Source of the DNA: Rachicladosporium sp. CCFEE 5018
Lineage: Eukaryota; Ascomycota; Dothideomycetes; Cladosporiales; Cladosporiaceae
Length of the DNA: 64,000 nt
Assembly: GCA_002077045.2 (NCBI GenBank)
Contig: KZ111169.1
Location: 124,001-188,000 of the forward strand
Direction: 5' to 3'
The notes beneath the pieces were generated by a model. That model saw nothing but the letters and a program-made list of their open reading frames with translations. It had not been told where the DNA came from and did not search any database. Position numbers and translations under genes: made by a program. Of this stretch, positions 1 through 10,499 are shown in pieces. Position 1 is the first letter of the stretch; every line of letters begins with the position of its first letter.

Positions 1-172
1 TATCCACCCCTGCCAGCCCAGCGGAGCCCGCGGCAACATTCCCATGCCACTAAGTCCTCATGTCCTCAACCAAGCCTCGCCTTTCTCTCTCCATTCTCAC
101 AGCGTCCCGCTCATCGCTCCCCCCCATGCGCCTCCTTATCGCACCAACGCAGCATGATCACGGTGTACTTAC

Positions 173-394
173 ATCCCACCTAGCGAACCTCAAATCCATC
201 TCTCCCCTCCTCTCAGCAGCCAACCTCTTATCATCCTTCAGACTGCGGCGCACAACGCGCGCGGCGATCGCGAGGTAGCGATTATACCTAAGCCATCGTC
301 CGAGTTAGCAACCCTTTACGACTTGCGCGGAGGCTTGAGGTAAAGGCGGAGGAGAGGCGTACGTGATGCCAGAGGCTTTCCAGGCGGCGGACAT
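173..394 (-). CDS. ATP15: ATP synthase subunit epsilon, partial (copy A)
   Basis: This is the 5' part of the small epsilon subunit of the mitochondrial F1 ATP synthase central stalk. Exon 1 (363-394, 32 nt) starts with ATG at 394 and encodes an MSAAWKASGI start. Exon 2 (173-287, 115 nt) continues T-Y-N-R-Y-L-A-I-A-A-R and ends R-F-A-R-W-D at a GTAAGT donor. The basic helix rich in R and K with RRSLK and AAERRGEM is typical of fungal epsilon subunits. The last exon, present in copy B, would lie beyond position 1 because the copy B intron is 288 bp and only 172 bp remain here. It is therefore truncated by the contig edge, not visibly broken. Confidence 0.85.
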
Positions 395-670
395 GGTCGC
401 GATGGGTGTAGAGGGATTGTGGTGATGTGTTGAGGGAGGAGTGGTGAGAGCCAATGGGTGTGGACTAGGAGCTCCAGGTTTGGGGATGGCAAGCTCGGGG
501 GTTCGCGGGCGAAGGTTCCGAACGTGCCAAGACCGAAGCTCTGATCACGTGCAAACAAGGCATTAATGCAGTGATGACAGCAATTCAGTGTATGATATTG
601 GTACACGTCTACCTTCTCTACACACTCAGTCCTCCCACCTACCCTTATCCCCACTGAACAGTGAAATTAT
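395..670. other. Intergenic ATP15-QCR2 (copy A)
   Basis: This short stretch runs from the ATP15 start to the QCR2 stop and presumably holds the ATP15 promoter and QCR2 3' UTR. No further gene is supported. Confidence 0.5.
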
Positions 671-2160
671 TTACACCTTCAACCCAATCTCCTCGGCATA
701 AGGCAAGACATACAAATCTCCCACAGCACTCACACTCGCCTTACCTTCGAGCGCAGCCTTAGCAACAGCCTGGACCTTCTCGGCGGTCACGCTATCAACG
801 TTCTTGGCCACCTCGTCGATCTGGTATGGCTTGCCGTTGAGGATGAGCCCAGCGCCAGTCAATTCCAGCGATCCCTCAGTTGCTTGTCCGTTCTCGAGCT
901 CCTTGAACTTTGCCAATGCCTTCGCTTTGGCCAAGTCTTCCTTGCTGACACCCTGCGCGATGGCCTTGAGAGCATCTACCACGGGCTTTGCGACAAGACG
1001 TATGTCATCTGCCGTGCCAGAAAGGGCGATGCTGAGAAGTCCAGCGTCAGAGTGAATCGTGCTCTTGGTGTGCGCGAAGAGGTTTGGCGCTTCAGCTGTG
1101 GCAAGAAGAAGCTTGCTGGAACCAGTCGACCACTTGATGGCTGAAGGGCCACCGAGCAGCGCTGCGAGAACAGCAACTTCCGGCTTGTAGGATGAGCCCG
1201 TCGGGCTGCTGGAGCCGGGGAAAGCGATCACAAGTGCGTTGCCAGAGCCGTGTGCAATGCGCTCTTCACCACCGTGGTATTTCGACTGCTCGGACGTAAT
1301 CTGGAACGATGGCTGCGCTGGGATGTCGGTGAAAAACTCGTTCACCCACTTGCTGAGCTCGTTGTGGGTGGCACCGTTTGCGACGATGGCGAAGTTGGGC
1401 TTTGCGTAAGCAGCATTGGAGAAGTCTGCGACACCTTCAGGGTCGATGTATTTGGCGACCGGGAGGGACGACGATGGATAGAGTGGTACGCCGAGACCGC
1501 GGTGAAACGCAAGGCCATAGGCACTGTTCGTGGCCATAGAGAGCGGGCTGCCGAGGAACTTCTTCTGCTCTAGTTGTATCAAAGGGAAGATCTCCTCGTG
1601 GAGGACGTGTGCTGTGTTGGGTCAGTCTGTGCACCAGCGTATCTTCACGATTTGGGTATACGTACGCGCATACTTGGTCTGCGTGACGACCTCTGCCAGT
1701 AGCTCAACAAAGTATGGCAGGTCATCGCGCAGGAACTTTGCACCCAGCACCAAGTTCTCTCGCGAGTGGTATGAGTTGAGCTCGGAGCCAAGCAGCTCTG
1801 CCTCACGTTGTATCCGCAGCGTTGATCGATTCTCAGTGGACTGTATTCGTCATGTCAGCGTCTCTTCGCCGTGAGTCTACTAAGCCAATGCTTCCGTGCA
1901 CCCACCTTGAACGCAAATCGCTCCAATGCCTGTGTCAAGCCTGGCAGCGGCTGATATCTTGTCCCAGCCTTCGCCACCAATGCCAACGTAGTCACAGGGC
2001 CGGTTTGATCTCTGCTCGCGACCTTGATGCCCTGCGCATCACCACTGTCGTAGCTAAAGGAGCCAGAGGCTGGTGCGGCAAGACCGCGGCGGGTTTCGTG
2101 TTGCCATGAAGCGCGGGCGGCTCTCTGCGCTTGGCGTGCGAGGACGGAGCGCGAGAGCAT
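671..2160 (-). CDS. QCR2: Cytochrome bc1 complex core subunit 2 (copy A)
   Basis: This is the core protein 2 of mitochondrial complex III, a non-catalytic M16-family protein of the inner membrane matrix side. Three exons (1906-2160, 1666-1840, 671-1611) join in frame to 456 aa, the usual family length. The start at 2160 gives an Arg-rich, amphipathic mitochondrial presequence (MLSRSVLARQAQRAAR); an ATG further upstream at 2208 in the same frame would remove that feature from the N-terminus. The core reads K-V-A-S-R-D near residue 50, then ALVAKAGTRYQ, E-N-L-V-L-G and a glycine-rich C-terminal M16 half. No zinc-binding HxxEH is seen, as expected for subunit 2. It is divergently transcribed from RPC82. 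Confidence 0.9.
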
Positions 2161-2754
2161 TGTGACGGTGGTGCTCTCGGCGGTGGTGGAGGGATGGGTG
2201 GAGGTCAATGGGATTCTTGCTGAGATGCTGTTGGAAGCGTGAAGCTCTCTGCTACGGGGAGTTCCGGAAGCTTCGGAGGGAGAAGGCAGCTCCGGAGATG
2301 GCGCTATGGAGAACTTCGCAGCTGCACCACCTCCTTGAGTATTGCTCCATGCTACAGGATTTCGAAGGCGATACCTAGTGCTCGAGAGTCATATTAGACC
2401 TAGGGCCATAGCCAATGATCCATCAAGCAGTGCAGAAATGCTGCAGATCACCCAGCACTCGCCCAACACTCATCCGCTGACACACCCTCCAATGTCTTGG
2501 CAGATCTGTGTCACCCACCACCTTGACCTCACAAAGTCTAGGAGTACAATAGCTTGAGTAAAGCCCATCCATCCGTGACTACCAATAAAGTCGACCGCAT
2601 GCGACTTCACAGAAGTCGCTCTCACACACCCATGCGTAAACGTCGCCGGTAGCATTACGCAAACTCTAGACGACGTGAGAGGTCTCTAGAGTTCCTTTGA
2701 ACATACTTCATATCTTCACCTCACGTCCTGCCACCGCTCCTGCCGGAAAGAGAC
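2161..2754. promoter_or_regulatory. Bidirectional QCR2/RPC82 promoter with two inverted repeats (copy A)
   Basis: This 594-bp divergent intergenic region contains a perfect 8-bp hairpin (GCGACTTC / GAAGTCGC, 2601-2608 and 2612-2619, 3-nt loop) and a second inverted repeat (AACTCTAGA / TCTAGAGTT, 2662-2670 and 2685-2693). The part from about 2455 to 2754 is much closer to copy B than the part around 2330-2455, so it is probably under constraint. The elements are closer to RPC82. Confidence 0.5.
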
Positions 2755-4955
2755 ATGACTTCGGTATGCGCCTGCTGGGATGCGCAAAACACATAGATGC
2801 AGAGCTAACACTGGCGACTCAGTCACTTGTGGAAGTATGCAACATACTCATCGGCCATACCTTTGACGACATCTCCCAAGTATGCCCGAGTCCGCTATGC
2901 GTGGCGCATTGGACAAAAGACCTAACAGAGTGCTCAGCGAATCTTCACAAAGCTTGCCAATGGCGGGCGCACTACGTTCAATCTCTTGAAGAGTCTTCAC
3001 TTCCGCGACACAGCGCCTCGGCGCCTCAAGCAATCGCTTGCTCGACTGATCCAGCACCGACTCGTCCTACACTATACCGAGAACGCCGATACTGACGCCG
3101 AGAGGACATACTACTCGGTGGACTGGCACGTGGCCTATGGCTGGATTCGGAATGGACGACTTGTGGCGCTGGTACAGGACAGGCATGGCGACAAGGCGGG
3201 GAGCCTGATAGCTATGCTGCTGCAAGTCGGGCACACGACTGTCGCAGATCTCGCGAGCGCATTCAACTTCGAAGCGGCATCCGGCTCAAAACGAGAGAGT
3301 GGCACTGACATCAATACGGCACCGCACGTGAACGGCAATGGCGCAGCCAATGGTACCCACACGCACCGAGAGAGAGACAGTGGATCGATCAAGAGCATCG
3401 ATGAGCTGCACTATATCATGCGCAAGTTGCTATACGCAGGAATACTGCAGAAAGTGGGCACACACACCTTCAAGCCTCAAGCAGATGCCGAGGCAGAGAT
3501 CCAAGCCGTGGTCATGGCAGAGCAGTTCCCAGATGGAAAGATCACAGGACCAAGGAAGCAAGCAGAATTCAAGAGGTCAGTTGACTCACTCAAGCGGAAG
3601 TGGAGGGACGAAGAACAGTATGATGAGCACCGAGATGCAGATACGGATGGAACAATCAAGCGACCGGGGCAGGACGCCATGGCGGCGAACAAGCGACGAA
3701 AGATGAATGGCGGATCGGCTAATGGGCATGGTGAAGTGCGGGCGGACTTCTCGGGTCCCAAGCTTCCGGTACTGTGGCGTTGACGTGCCCACATACTGAT
3801 CAATCACTGACATGGAGCGCATAGAATGATATGTCAATTGGCATCAACCACGCCAGATGTACAGTCGCATTGCGGAGTGAGCAGCTGGTCCACTACGCCA
3901 AGCAGTATCTCGGTCACACGACAGCAGGCGTGTACAGAGCATTGCTCATAGCACTCGAGAGTAAGATTCGCTCGATCCGAGATGACACTATGGTGTATGA
4001 GGACGAGGACTACGAAGACGAGGCTCAGCCAGTGGCCTCAGTGATGGAAGTTGCAGATAACCTAGACCCGAATCTCGACCTGACACCGCCTGGCAAAGTC
4101 ACCAAGTCCAGCAATACTAACGGCGGGCCAAAGGTCAAGAAGAAAGGCGCGATAGAATATGATCCCGATTTCGCCGACATAGGCATAAAGCGCGAAGTAC
4201 AGTCCGACTCCGACGACGACATTACCCCCATCAAAGCCCAAGGCCGGCGCCTTGACACAATCGAACAACACCTTAAGCTCCTCGAAGAGCACACATCTCA
4301 ATTCTGCCACCGCCCCTCCGTAACCGGCTCGTCCGAATGGCGCGTCTCTTTTCCCTTCATAACTCGCACCCTGATCCAGGCCCAGATAGACACCACGATC
4401 CAGCGCCGCTTTGGCACGGTAGGCGTCCGGGTCGCTCGCATGTTGCGTGAAGAAGGGAAGCTAGAAGAAAAGCAAGTCGCTCAGCGCGTGTTGAAGCATG
4501 TTAAGGATATTCGATCAACGCTCGGGCTGATGCAGGCAGCTGGACTTCTGGAGGCGCAGGAACTGCCTAGGGATCAGTATCGGCAGCCAACGAAGTGCAT
4601 ATACCTGTGGTACTTTGACGAGAAGAAAGTGCAGGCGCAGGTGTTGGCGCAGAGTTATCAGGGGATTGCGAGGTGTTTGCAAAGGATGGATGTGGAGCAG
4701 ACGCGGTTTCAGCAGGTGCTTGATAAGAGAGCGAGGTTGAGGGCTGATAGTGGAGAGGATGAGCAGAGGACTTTCATGATGGGGAAGGCTGGGCTGCTGG
4801 AAGAGGAGGGTGCGCCACTCAGTGGGGTGGAGAAGCTGCAGTTGGGGCAGTGGAGGGAGGTGCAGGAGAAGTTGCTGGCTCAGGTCGGCAGGTTGGATGA
4901 GCTTGTGGCGTTGATGAGGGATTTCGATGGAGGGGATGTGTCGATGATCTGCTAA
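2755..4955 (+). CDS. RPC82: RNA polymerase III subunit RPC3/RPC82 (copy A)
   Basis: This subunit of the Pol III-specific heterotrimer (C82-C34-C31) acts in initiation and carries winged-helix domains. Four exons fit: 2755-2763 (only ATG ACT TCG), 2823-2879, 2938-3768 and 3825-4955, giving 675 aa, close to the yeast length. The N-terminus reads MTSSLVEVCNILIGHTFDDI, then RIFTKLANGGRTT and K-S-L-H-F-R, the typical first winged helix. The third intron begins at CTTCCG/GTACTG and ends at GCATAG; without splicing the protein would stop after 6 more residues. A low-complexity basic and acidic linker lies around residues 190-300 and again near 330-390. All junctions recur in copy B. The gene head faces QCR2. 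Confidence 0.87.
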
Positions 4956-5407
4956 TGCGATCGGCAAGGCGTACTTGGGAGTAAGGTGACTGCTCGTCTC
5001 ACGCAGAGGCGGCGTCAGAGAGGTGGTTTCAAGCATTGCGAGGCGTTCGGAGGTGGTTGGCACCCCACTCACGAGATGCAGGCTTGTGTCTTTGGAGCCA
5101 TGTTGTGTCTATGTAAGTACATACCCAGATCATCATTGAGGGTACTCAAATCGCTGTTGCTCCCTAAGATCTAGATTCACGTTGGTGACGAGTCGCGTAC
5201 ATCATGCACAGTAGATACGGATGGGGCTCACTCCTTCCTTCCTCACTTCGGAGCTAGGCAGCAACCCACCTTCTTCACAACTTCTGTCTTCTCTGACCTC
5301 ACCTCATCATCAACGCACCTCACAAGGTGCTTGAACGTACCACAGACATCAAGCCAAATCCAACGAGACTTCTTGATTAGTCGCAGACTTGCAAGCATAA
5401 GCTCAGC
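4956..5407. other. Intergenic RPC82 to coiled-coil gene (copy A)
   Basis: This 452-bp region between two plus-strand genes would hold the RPC82 terminator and the promoter of the next gene. No further coding or RNA feature was recognised. Confidence 0.4.
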
Positions 5408-7727
5408 ATGGCTAGTCAACCATCTCCGTTACTCCCTCCGCCAGCGTCCATGCCTCCGCCACTACGTCCCTACACCAATCGAGCACCATTCAATACCGCC
5501 CTTCAAGACCTGTGCAATGAGCACAACACTGTCCTCCACCGCAACTACATCTTGGAGTCCCGGATCGCGGATCTCGAGACTAATGCCACTGCGCTCTTAG
5601 CTGGACAGTCCTTGCAGCTATCCGCTGATCTGGTGTCACGTGTGGCTGGTCTGAGGGCAGGGTTGCAGACCACACTCGATCATAGCTTGGCGGGGATGGG
5701 ACGGGGTGAAGTCGAGAAAGGCGTGGAGATCCTTGCAGTTGTCAATGAGTTGATGGCGAGGGACGGGAGAATGAGCGAGGCGATGCTTGGAATGCTAATG
5801 GAGCGCGAGGACTGCACTGGCGTGAAGCTTGAGGAGGCCGAGAGACCGGGCCTGATTGAAGGGCTGAAGGGAGATGTGGACTTTTCTGGGAGTGCACTTC
5901 TATCACATGCGCAAGGAGCTAAAGGCGATCAAGACATCGCACGCTGCTTCACTGTCAAAGCAACATGAGCTTATGGGCGAGCTCGGCAGGGTGCGCAAGC
6001 TGGCGGAGGCGAAGGAGATGATGCTGGTCTTGAGAACCAAAGAGAAGACCGGTCAGGACGCTTCGCTTGCGAGGCACAACAAGCTCCAAGCGGAGAAGAC
6101 TGCCGCACTGAAAGAGAAAGATCAACAGATCCGGGTTCTCAACGCCAAGGTGACGGAAAAGGAGAACCATGTCCAGAACTTGAACGCCAAGGTGACAAGA
6201 CTCGAGAGCGAGCAGCAGAACTGTCAGGCGCAGCCACGTGCTGGGACTGGTCAACAGCATTTCTTCCGGAGTCTCCGGCCCACAGCTCCGACCTATGTGC
6301 CATTCAATCACGGCTCCACATACTTGAATGGACTCCAAACCCAGCCTACCCATCAAGGCTTGGAGCTTGAGCTCCACCGCGCCCGCAGCGAGACCGAGCG
6401 GACCAAGACCACGCTGCAAGCGAGACTCGAAGAGCTGCATAGACAGAAGTCGGTACTCGCTAGCAACAAGAAGGCGTTAGTAGCGAATGACCAGAAGATC
6501 AGCGTTCAAGCGACCCAACTTGCTGAACTCGAGGCAATCGTCGACATGCAAAATGGCATCATACAAGGGCTCCAAGAGCAGGTCGACAACGTCCAAACGA
6601 GCACCAAGTACAAGTGCGCAGACTCTGTTGGAGATCGGCAATCGATCAGTCGTCTAGAGGAAGAACTCTCCGAATCGAAAGAGCACATCACCAGACGCGA
6701 CAAGCGGATCGACAAGTACCTGTCGACGATCGAGGACCTCCAAAGCACGCTCGCCGAGCGCGAGCGATACATTGCTAACAGCGACTCCATGGACCTCGGA
6801 CACGAGAGCTGTCAAAATAACGTAAGGCGGTTCAAGGACGATATTGCTACGCTCATTGAGCAGCTGGCCATCGCAGAGCATGTCGGCGACCACACAAGCT
6901 GTCTGGCGGACGTCAAGAAGTGCACGGATGAGATTCGGCTTCTGGGCCAGCAGCTAGTCAAGCTCTCGGAGGAACGCACTGCAGCTCGGAGTGCGCGCGA
7001 CGAAGCAAACCTCAATCTTCATGAGATGAAGACGCGCTGGAACGAGAATGAAGCATTGGTACAGTCACTGCGAGAAGAGCTGGCTACCGCGACGCTAGTG
7101 CTCGAAGGCATGGCGGCTGAGGCGCCGAAGATCTCGCGTTGCTCATCGCCAGCTCAGCCTGTGAAAGCTGAGCCCTGCGACGAAGCACAGCCTAGTATCG
7201 TCGCCTACGGCATCGATGAGAACAAGGGCGGCTACGCATCCGAACAGGTCAGCGCTACCGAAGGCTTCAGCGCCGCAGACACTGAGTCGACCCGGTCACT
7301 GTCCTGCGCTGAGACCCGTGAGACGCTGGGTACCGCTACGTCTGAGGGCTCCACCTCGGACGGTAGCGTCGAGAAGAAATGTCGCAAGCGCTCAGAGCCT
7401 GCCAGCGAAGTTTATCTGCCTCCGCAAAAGCGAACCTGTGGTCTGGACGGCGCAGACGATGCTCCCGAAACGAGGGCCGTGATCAGAGCATACGATCGCA
7501 AAGCATTCGTTGCGAAGTGGACCACGGAGTGGCGTCCAGAGGCGAAGATGGACTACCGAGAGCTGGGAAGTTGCCGGCGAGGACGCCTGTATTATTTGGC
7601 TGAGACTCATGCCAGTGGAGGAGGCTGTCTAAAGTATCGCTCGGGATCATGGAAGGAGTCGGTCGTGCAGCAGGCGGACTTTGGTCGGAGAAGGTCTGCC
7701 GCAAGCAGAGGTAGTCAGTACGCGTGA
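5408..7727 (+). pseudogene. Coiled-coil protein, frameshifted (copy A)
   Basis: This is the copy A version of the 716-aa coiled-coil gene at 35564-37714. The ATG at 5408 opens a frame that ends after 186 aa at 5968. One extra base at about 5881 (GTGGAC-TTTT here, GTGGA-TTTT in copy B) moves the rest into another frame, which stays open from before 5874 to 7727. The copy B stop TGA is CGA here (7557-7559), so the second frame also runs 56 codons past the homologous end. The downstream frame has no internal stop, so the lesion is recent or a sequencing error. The protein family was not recognised; the middle is Glu/Gln/Lys-rich heptad-like sequence, and the C-terminus has a basic K-R-T-C-G-L-D-G-A motif region. 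Confidence 0.6.
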
Positions 7728-8010
7728 AGCGCAGTAGCTTACTCAAGATATGTAATACAGTACAGGGTATCAAATGCACGATCCAGGCCCTAGCTTGTTA
7801 CGATTCTGGCTCCTGGTCTCCAACAGAAGTATGCCAAGACTCCACACGATCTACAGGCGAGATAGCATCGTCTTCACGCGCCGCCTACTTCGCCCCTCCG
7901 TTGACTATACTAAGCATTTCCTTACTTGCCCAGTTCCTTCGAATTATGACCGGATCTCAAGATCTGGAGCCTTCTGGTCCATGATGTCTTACCCTACTGA
8001 TCACATATAA
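7728..8010. other. Upstream region of small gene with conserved 78-codon frame (copy A)
   Basis: An ATG at 7774 opens 78 codons and stops with TAA at 8008-8010, immediately before the ATG at 8011 and in the same frame. It is nearly unchanged in copy B (37929-38165). The stretch ACATATAAATG puts a TATA-like box directly on the ATG. Whether the frame is translated, is a leader ORF or is simply conserved DNA cannot be told from sequence. Confidence 0.35.
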
Positions 8011-8791
8011 ATGCGCCCTACTTCCCCGGTATGTTGCATCTTGACGGCCCCTACACCGCTGTCCACAGGCCCAATCCCTCTCTCGTTTGAAACAAAGGAC
8101 CTTAGTCAACGCAGCAACGCTGCAGAGATAGCAAAAGTCTGCTCATCAGTCCGCAAAACGCTTCTTACCGCGCTCGAGAATGACACAGATATCCTGCGAC
8201 TCGTGGGGGACCACCAGATAACCGACTGTGAAGGCATATTTGCACTCGTCGACCGCGTCACCACAATCATCCTACACGCTGCAACAAATTGCGAGAGTGC
8301 AGAGTGGATCGCCGATGCTGACGTGGTCGATGAAACGACAGTCACCATGGCGCTGGATGAGCTGGTAAAGGGGTTTGGAGATCTGCCCCGGGACCTGAGT
8401 GTCACTATAGTCAAACGTTCCCAACAGAGCCTTGATCATGGGGAGCAAGGAGGTGCTGATAAGAGGACTGACCATGTGGAGCCGCAGAAATCAGTCGAGA
8501 CGACCAGCGCGAAAGATGTGTCAGACCTGATCGACTGCTCCATCAGCGATATCACCGTCAAGCTGCTGCCAGAGCCTGTCCTGCCTGTCACCGGAGACAA
8601 CGTTAACGTTGTAGTCACTAATGGTCCCGGCACATCTGCGTCAGAAGCCTCGGTCAATCTAGCTGACTCACGAGATCTCCTGATATGTCAGTCCTGCTGT
8701 ACATCATATCCTTCCCTTCAGTACTGACTATCCCACAGGTATCGCGATGACCATGATTTCGGTTGATCTCCTGCAGCAGATGCTTGGTTAG
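8011..8791 (+). CDS. Hypothetical protein, intact version (copy A)
   Basis: The family was not recognised. Exon 1 (8011-8686) and exon 2 (8739-8791) join to 242 aa with a GTCAGT donor and a CCCACAG acceptor; copy B has the more canonical GTAAGT donor at the same place. The protein is Asp/Ser/Thr-rich and acidic. Residues about 25-135 look helical (SNAAEIAKVCSSVRKTLL, then TTIILHAATNCESAEW). The spliced tail is short and hydrophobic (AMTMISVDLLQQMLG). The start is uncertain because an in-frame stop sits directly before ATG 8011 and a TATA-like box overlaps it; translation may begin downstream or on an unseen 5' exon. Copy B has a premature stop, so only this copy appears complete. Confidence 0.45.
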
Positions 8792-9316
8792 TAGGACCGC
8801 GGGAGTTGCGCCAGCTGCGACATGACTTTGCAGTGGCCACGAGCGGGTCGCTCCGCGCAGAGACACCGTGTGCGTGGTGTAAATCATTGTCGACCTGTCA
8901 TGCTAGGAGAGAAAGATTATGTGAGAACAGCGGACCGCGTGAGTGATGTTAGGGTAGCATAGGAGAGCTCGAATGCAAGTGCCGTTACACTCGTCTCGAT
9001 TCAAGCACTCTAGTATTACACACTCTCATTTATCTGCCGTCTCTTTTCTTTCATCCCACAGCAGCATACAGCATATTATACATCGTTAGGAAAGAGCATA
9101 CAGCCAGTCCAGTTCTTCGTAAGGAAAACCAAGTCGTGATAAATCAGACGGCGTTAGATCGCGGTCGTCTGGTAGTACATCGTGTGTATCGAGAAGCAGA
9201 TCGTAAGGAGATAGTAAATTCGAAAGGTTTCGTTTGGCCGTGTGGCGGTATAGTCTGACCGTGGCGGTCGAGAGGTTTTGAGAGGTTCTGTCGCAGTGTC
9301 GTCGCACCGTTCTCCA
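8792..9316. other. Convergent intergenic (copy A)
   Basis: This 525-bp stretch lies between the 3' ends of two convergent genes and presumably holds two terminators. Copy B has a 27-bp insertion near 38989 relative to this copy. Nothing else was recognised. Confidence 0.4.
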
Positions 9317-10499
9317 TCAAGCCTGAGGTCGTGGAGGCTCAGGAGGACCAGAAGATGGCGGTCTATCGGGTCCTGCAATGTCCATACGAGGCTCGCTCGG
9401 TTGCTGCGCCACCTGTTCCAATGCCGGCGCAGGAGCCAGCGGCGGGCCTGGGATCATCGGAGGCATGGTACCAGCTCCGCTTATCTCTCTATGTCGCATT
9501 ATAGCTGCTTGAGCAGGCGAGTCCCTCTGCTCTGCCTGTACAGCATACGGACTCTCATACACCGGTGGCTGCATCTGTGCCATACTACCGGGTTCCAGGC
9601 GCATGCTCCTGCCCCTCCTTCTTTTACCCGAAGACGAGCTGGAGTTGCTGGATGTCTTTTGACCGGTAGGGGTGCTGATGAGACCGGAGATCGGCACGCG
9701 CTGAGGCGGTGGAAGCGAGGCGCGAGGATCTGGAGCTGGAGGCCCCGGTGGATATGAAGACTGCATAGAGGGCAGTGGCGCAGTGTACTGTAACGCCTCG
9801 CGCGGCGTATACGTTGGTCCAGCGGCGCTGACCAAGGCCGCAAGCGCAGTGGGCTCAAGTTGAGTTGGAGGTGGATTTTTCGGCGGCCGGCCGCGCTTGC
9901 GTTTAGGTGGCTGCGCCTGACCAATGTGTGAAATGTTTTGCGGCGGCAGACCCATACCGGAAGAAGGCGCAACCTTCGGCATGATTGCGCGAGGCAAGGG
10001 AGCCTCTGAGCCCCAGGGCCGCTTGAGTGAGCCGGAGATGGGCGCGGAGAGAGGTGTTTGAGGAGTGGTCTGGGATAGTGGGGAATAGGCGTGGCGTTTC
10101 AGTTCGTCGAAAGCTGAGCGGCAGGCGTTAAGAGAGCGTCCTGATTTGTGTTAGCGAACGTCCGGATACCAATGGCTCAATTGGGTGACTCGGACCTGGC
10201 GGCAAAGGCATATCCTCCCATCGTGGTTGTATCTGGTTCGCAAGTACGACATTAAGTAGATTCGTGGGCGATATGGAAGCGCATTTTATGATCTCCGCCA
10301 GTAGATAATTCTGCGTTGTATTGTGAGCTGTCCGACATGCGCCCAGCTGCTGAGAGACGGCATACCTTTTCGTCATTAGAGAAGCCTGGTCCGCGATGGT
10401 CGAAGCCGGCCATGGATGGTCAGGCGAAGGGACACAGGCGAGTGATCGTGTCGCAAACTCATGAGAAACATACGTCGCAAAAGTCGGGAAGTCGTACAA
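9317..10499 (-). CDS. AT-hook protein (copy A)
   Basis: This is a probable nuclear DNA-binding protein. Exon 2 (9317-10140) and exon 1 (10196 to at least 10376, probably 10499 or beyond) join as W-E-D-M-P-L-P-P-G-R-S-L-N-A-C through a GTCCGAGT donor and an AATCAG acceptor with a GCTAACA branch. Starting at the first ATG (10376) gives 334 aa. The frame is open and conserved for about 41 more codons upstream without an ATG, so a further 5' exon is likely. Exon 2 holds an AT-hook (K-R-K-R-G-R-P-P-K), long Pro/Ser/Gln-rich low-complexity sequence and a basic G-K-R-R-R-G-R-S cluster. The N-terminal part (LMTKRYAVSQQLGACRTAHN) looks like a folded helical domain of unidentified family. Confidence 0.6.

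Noticed and set aside
9278..9757. 159-codon plus-strand frame opposite the AT-hook gene
   Set aside because: Arg/Trp-rich shadow of the proline-rich frame on the other strand.
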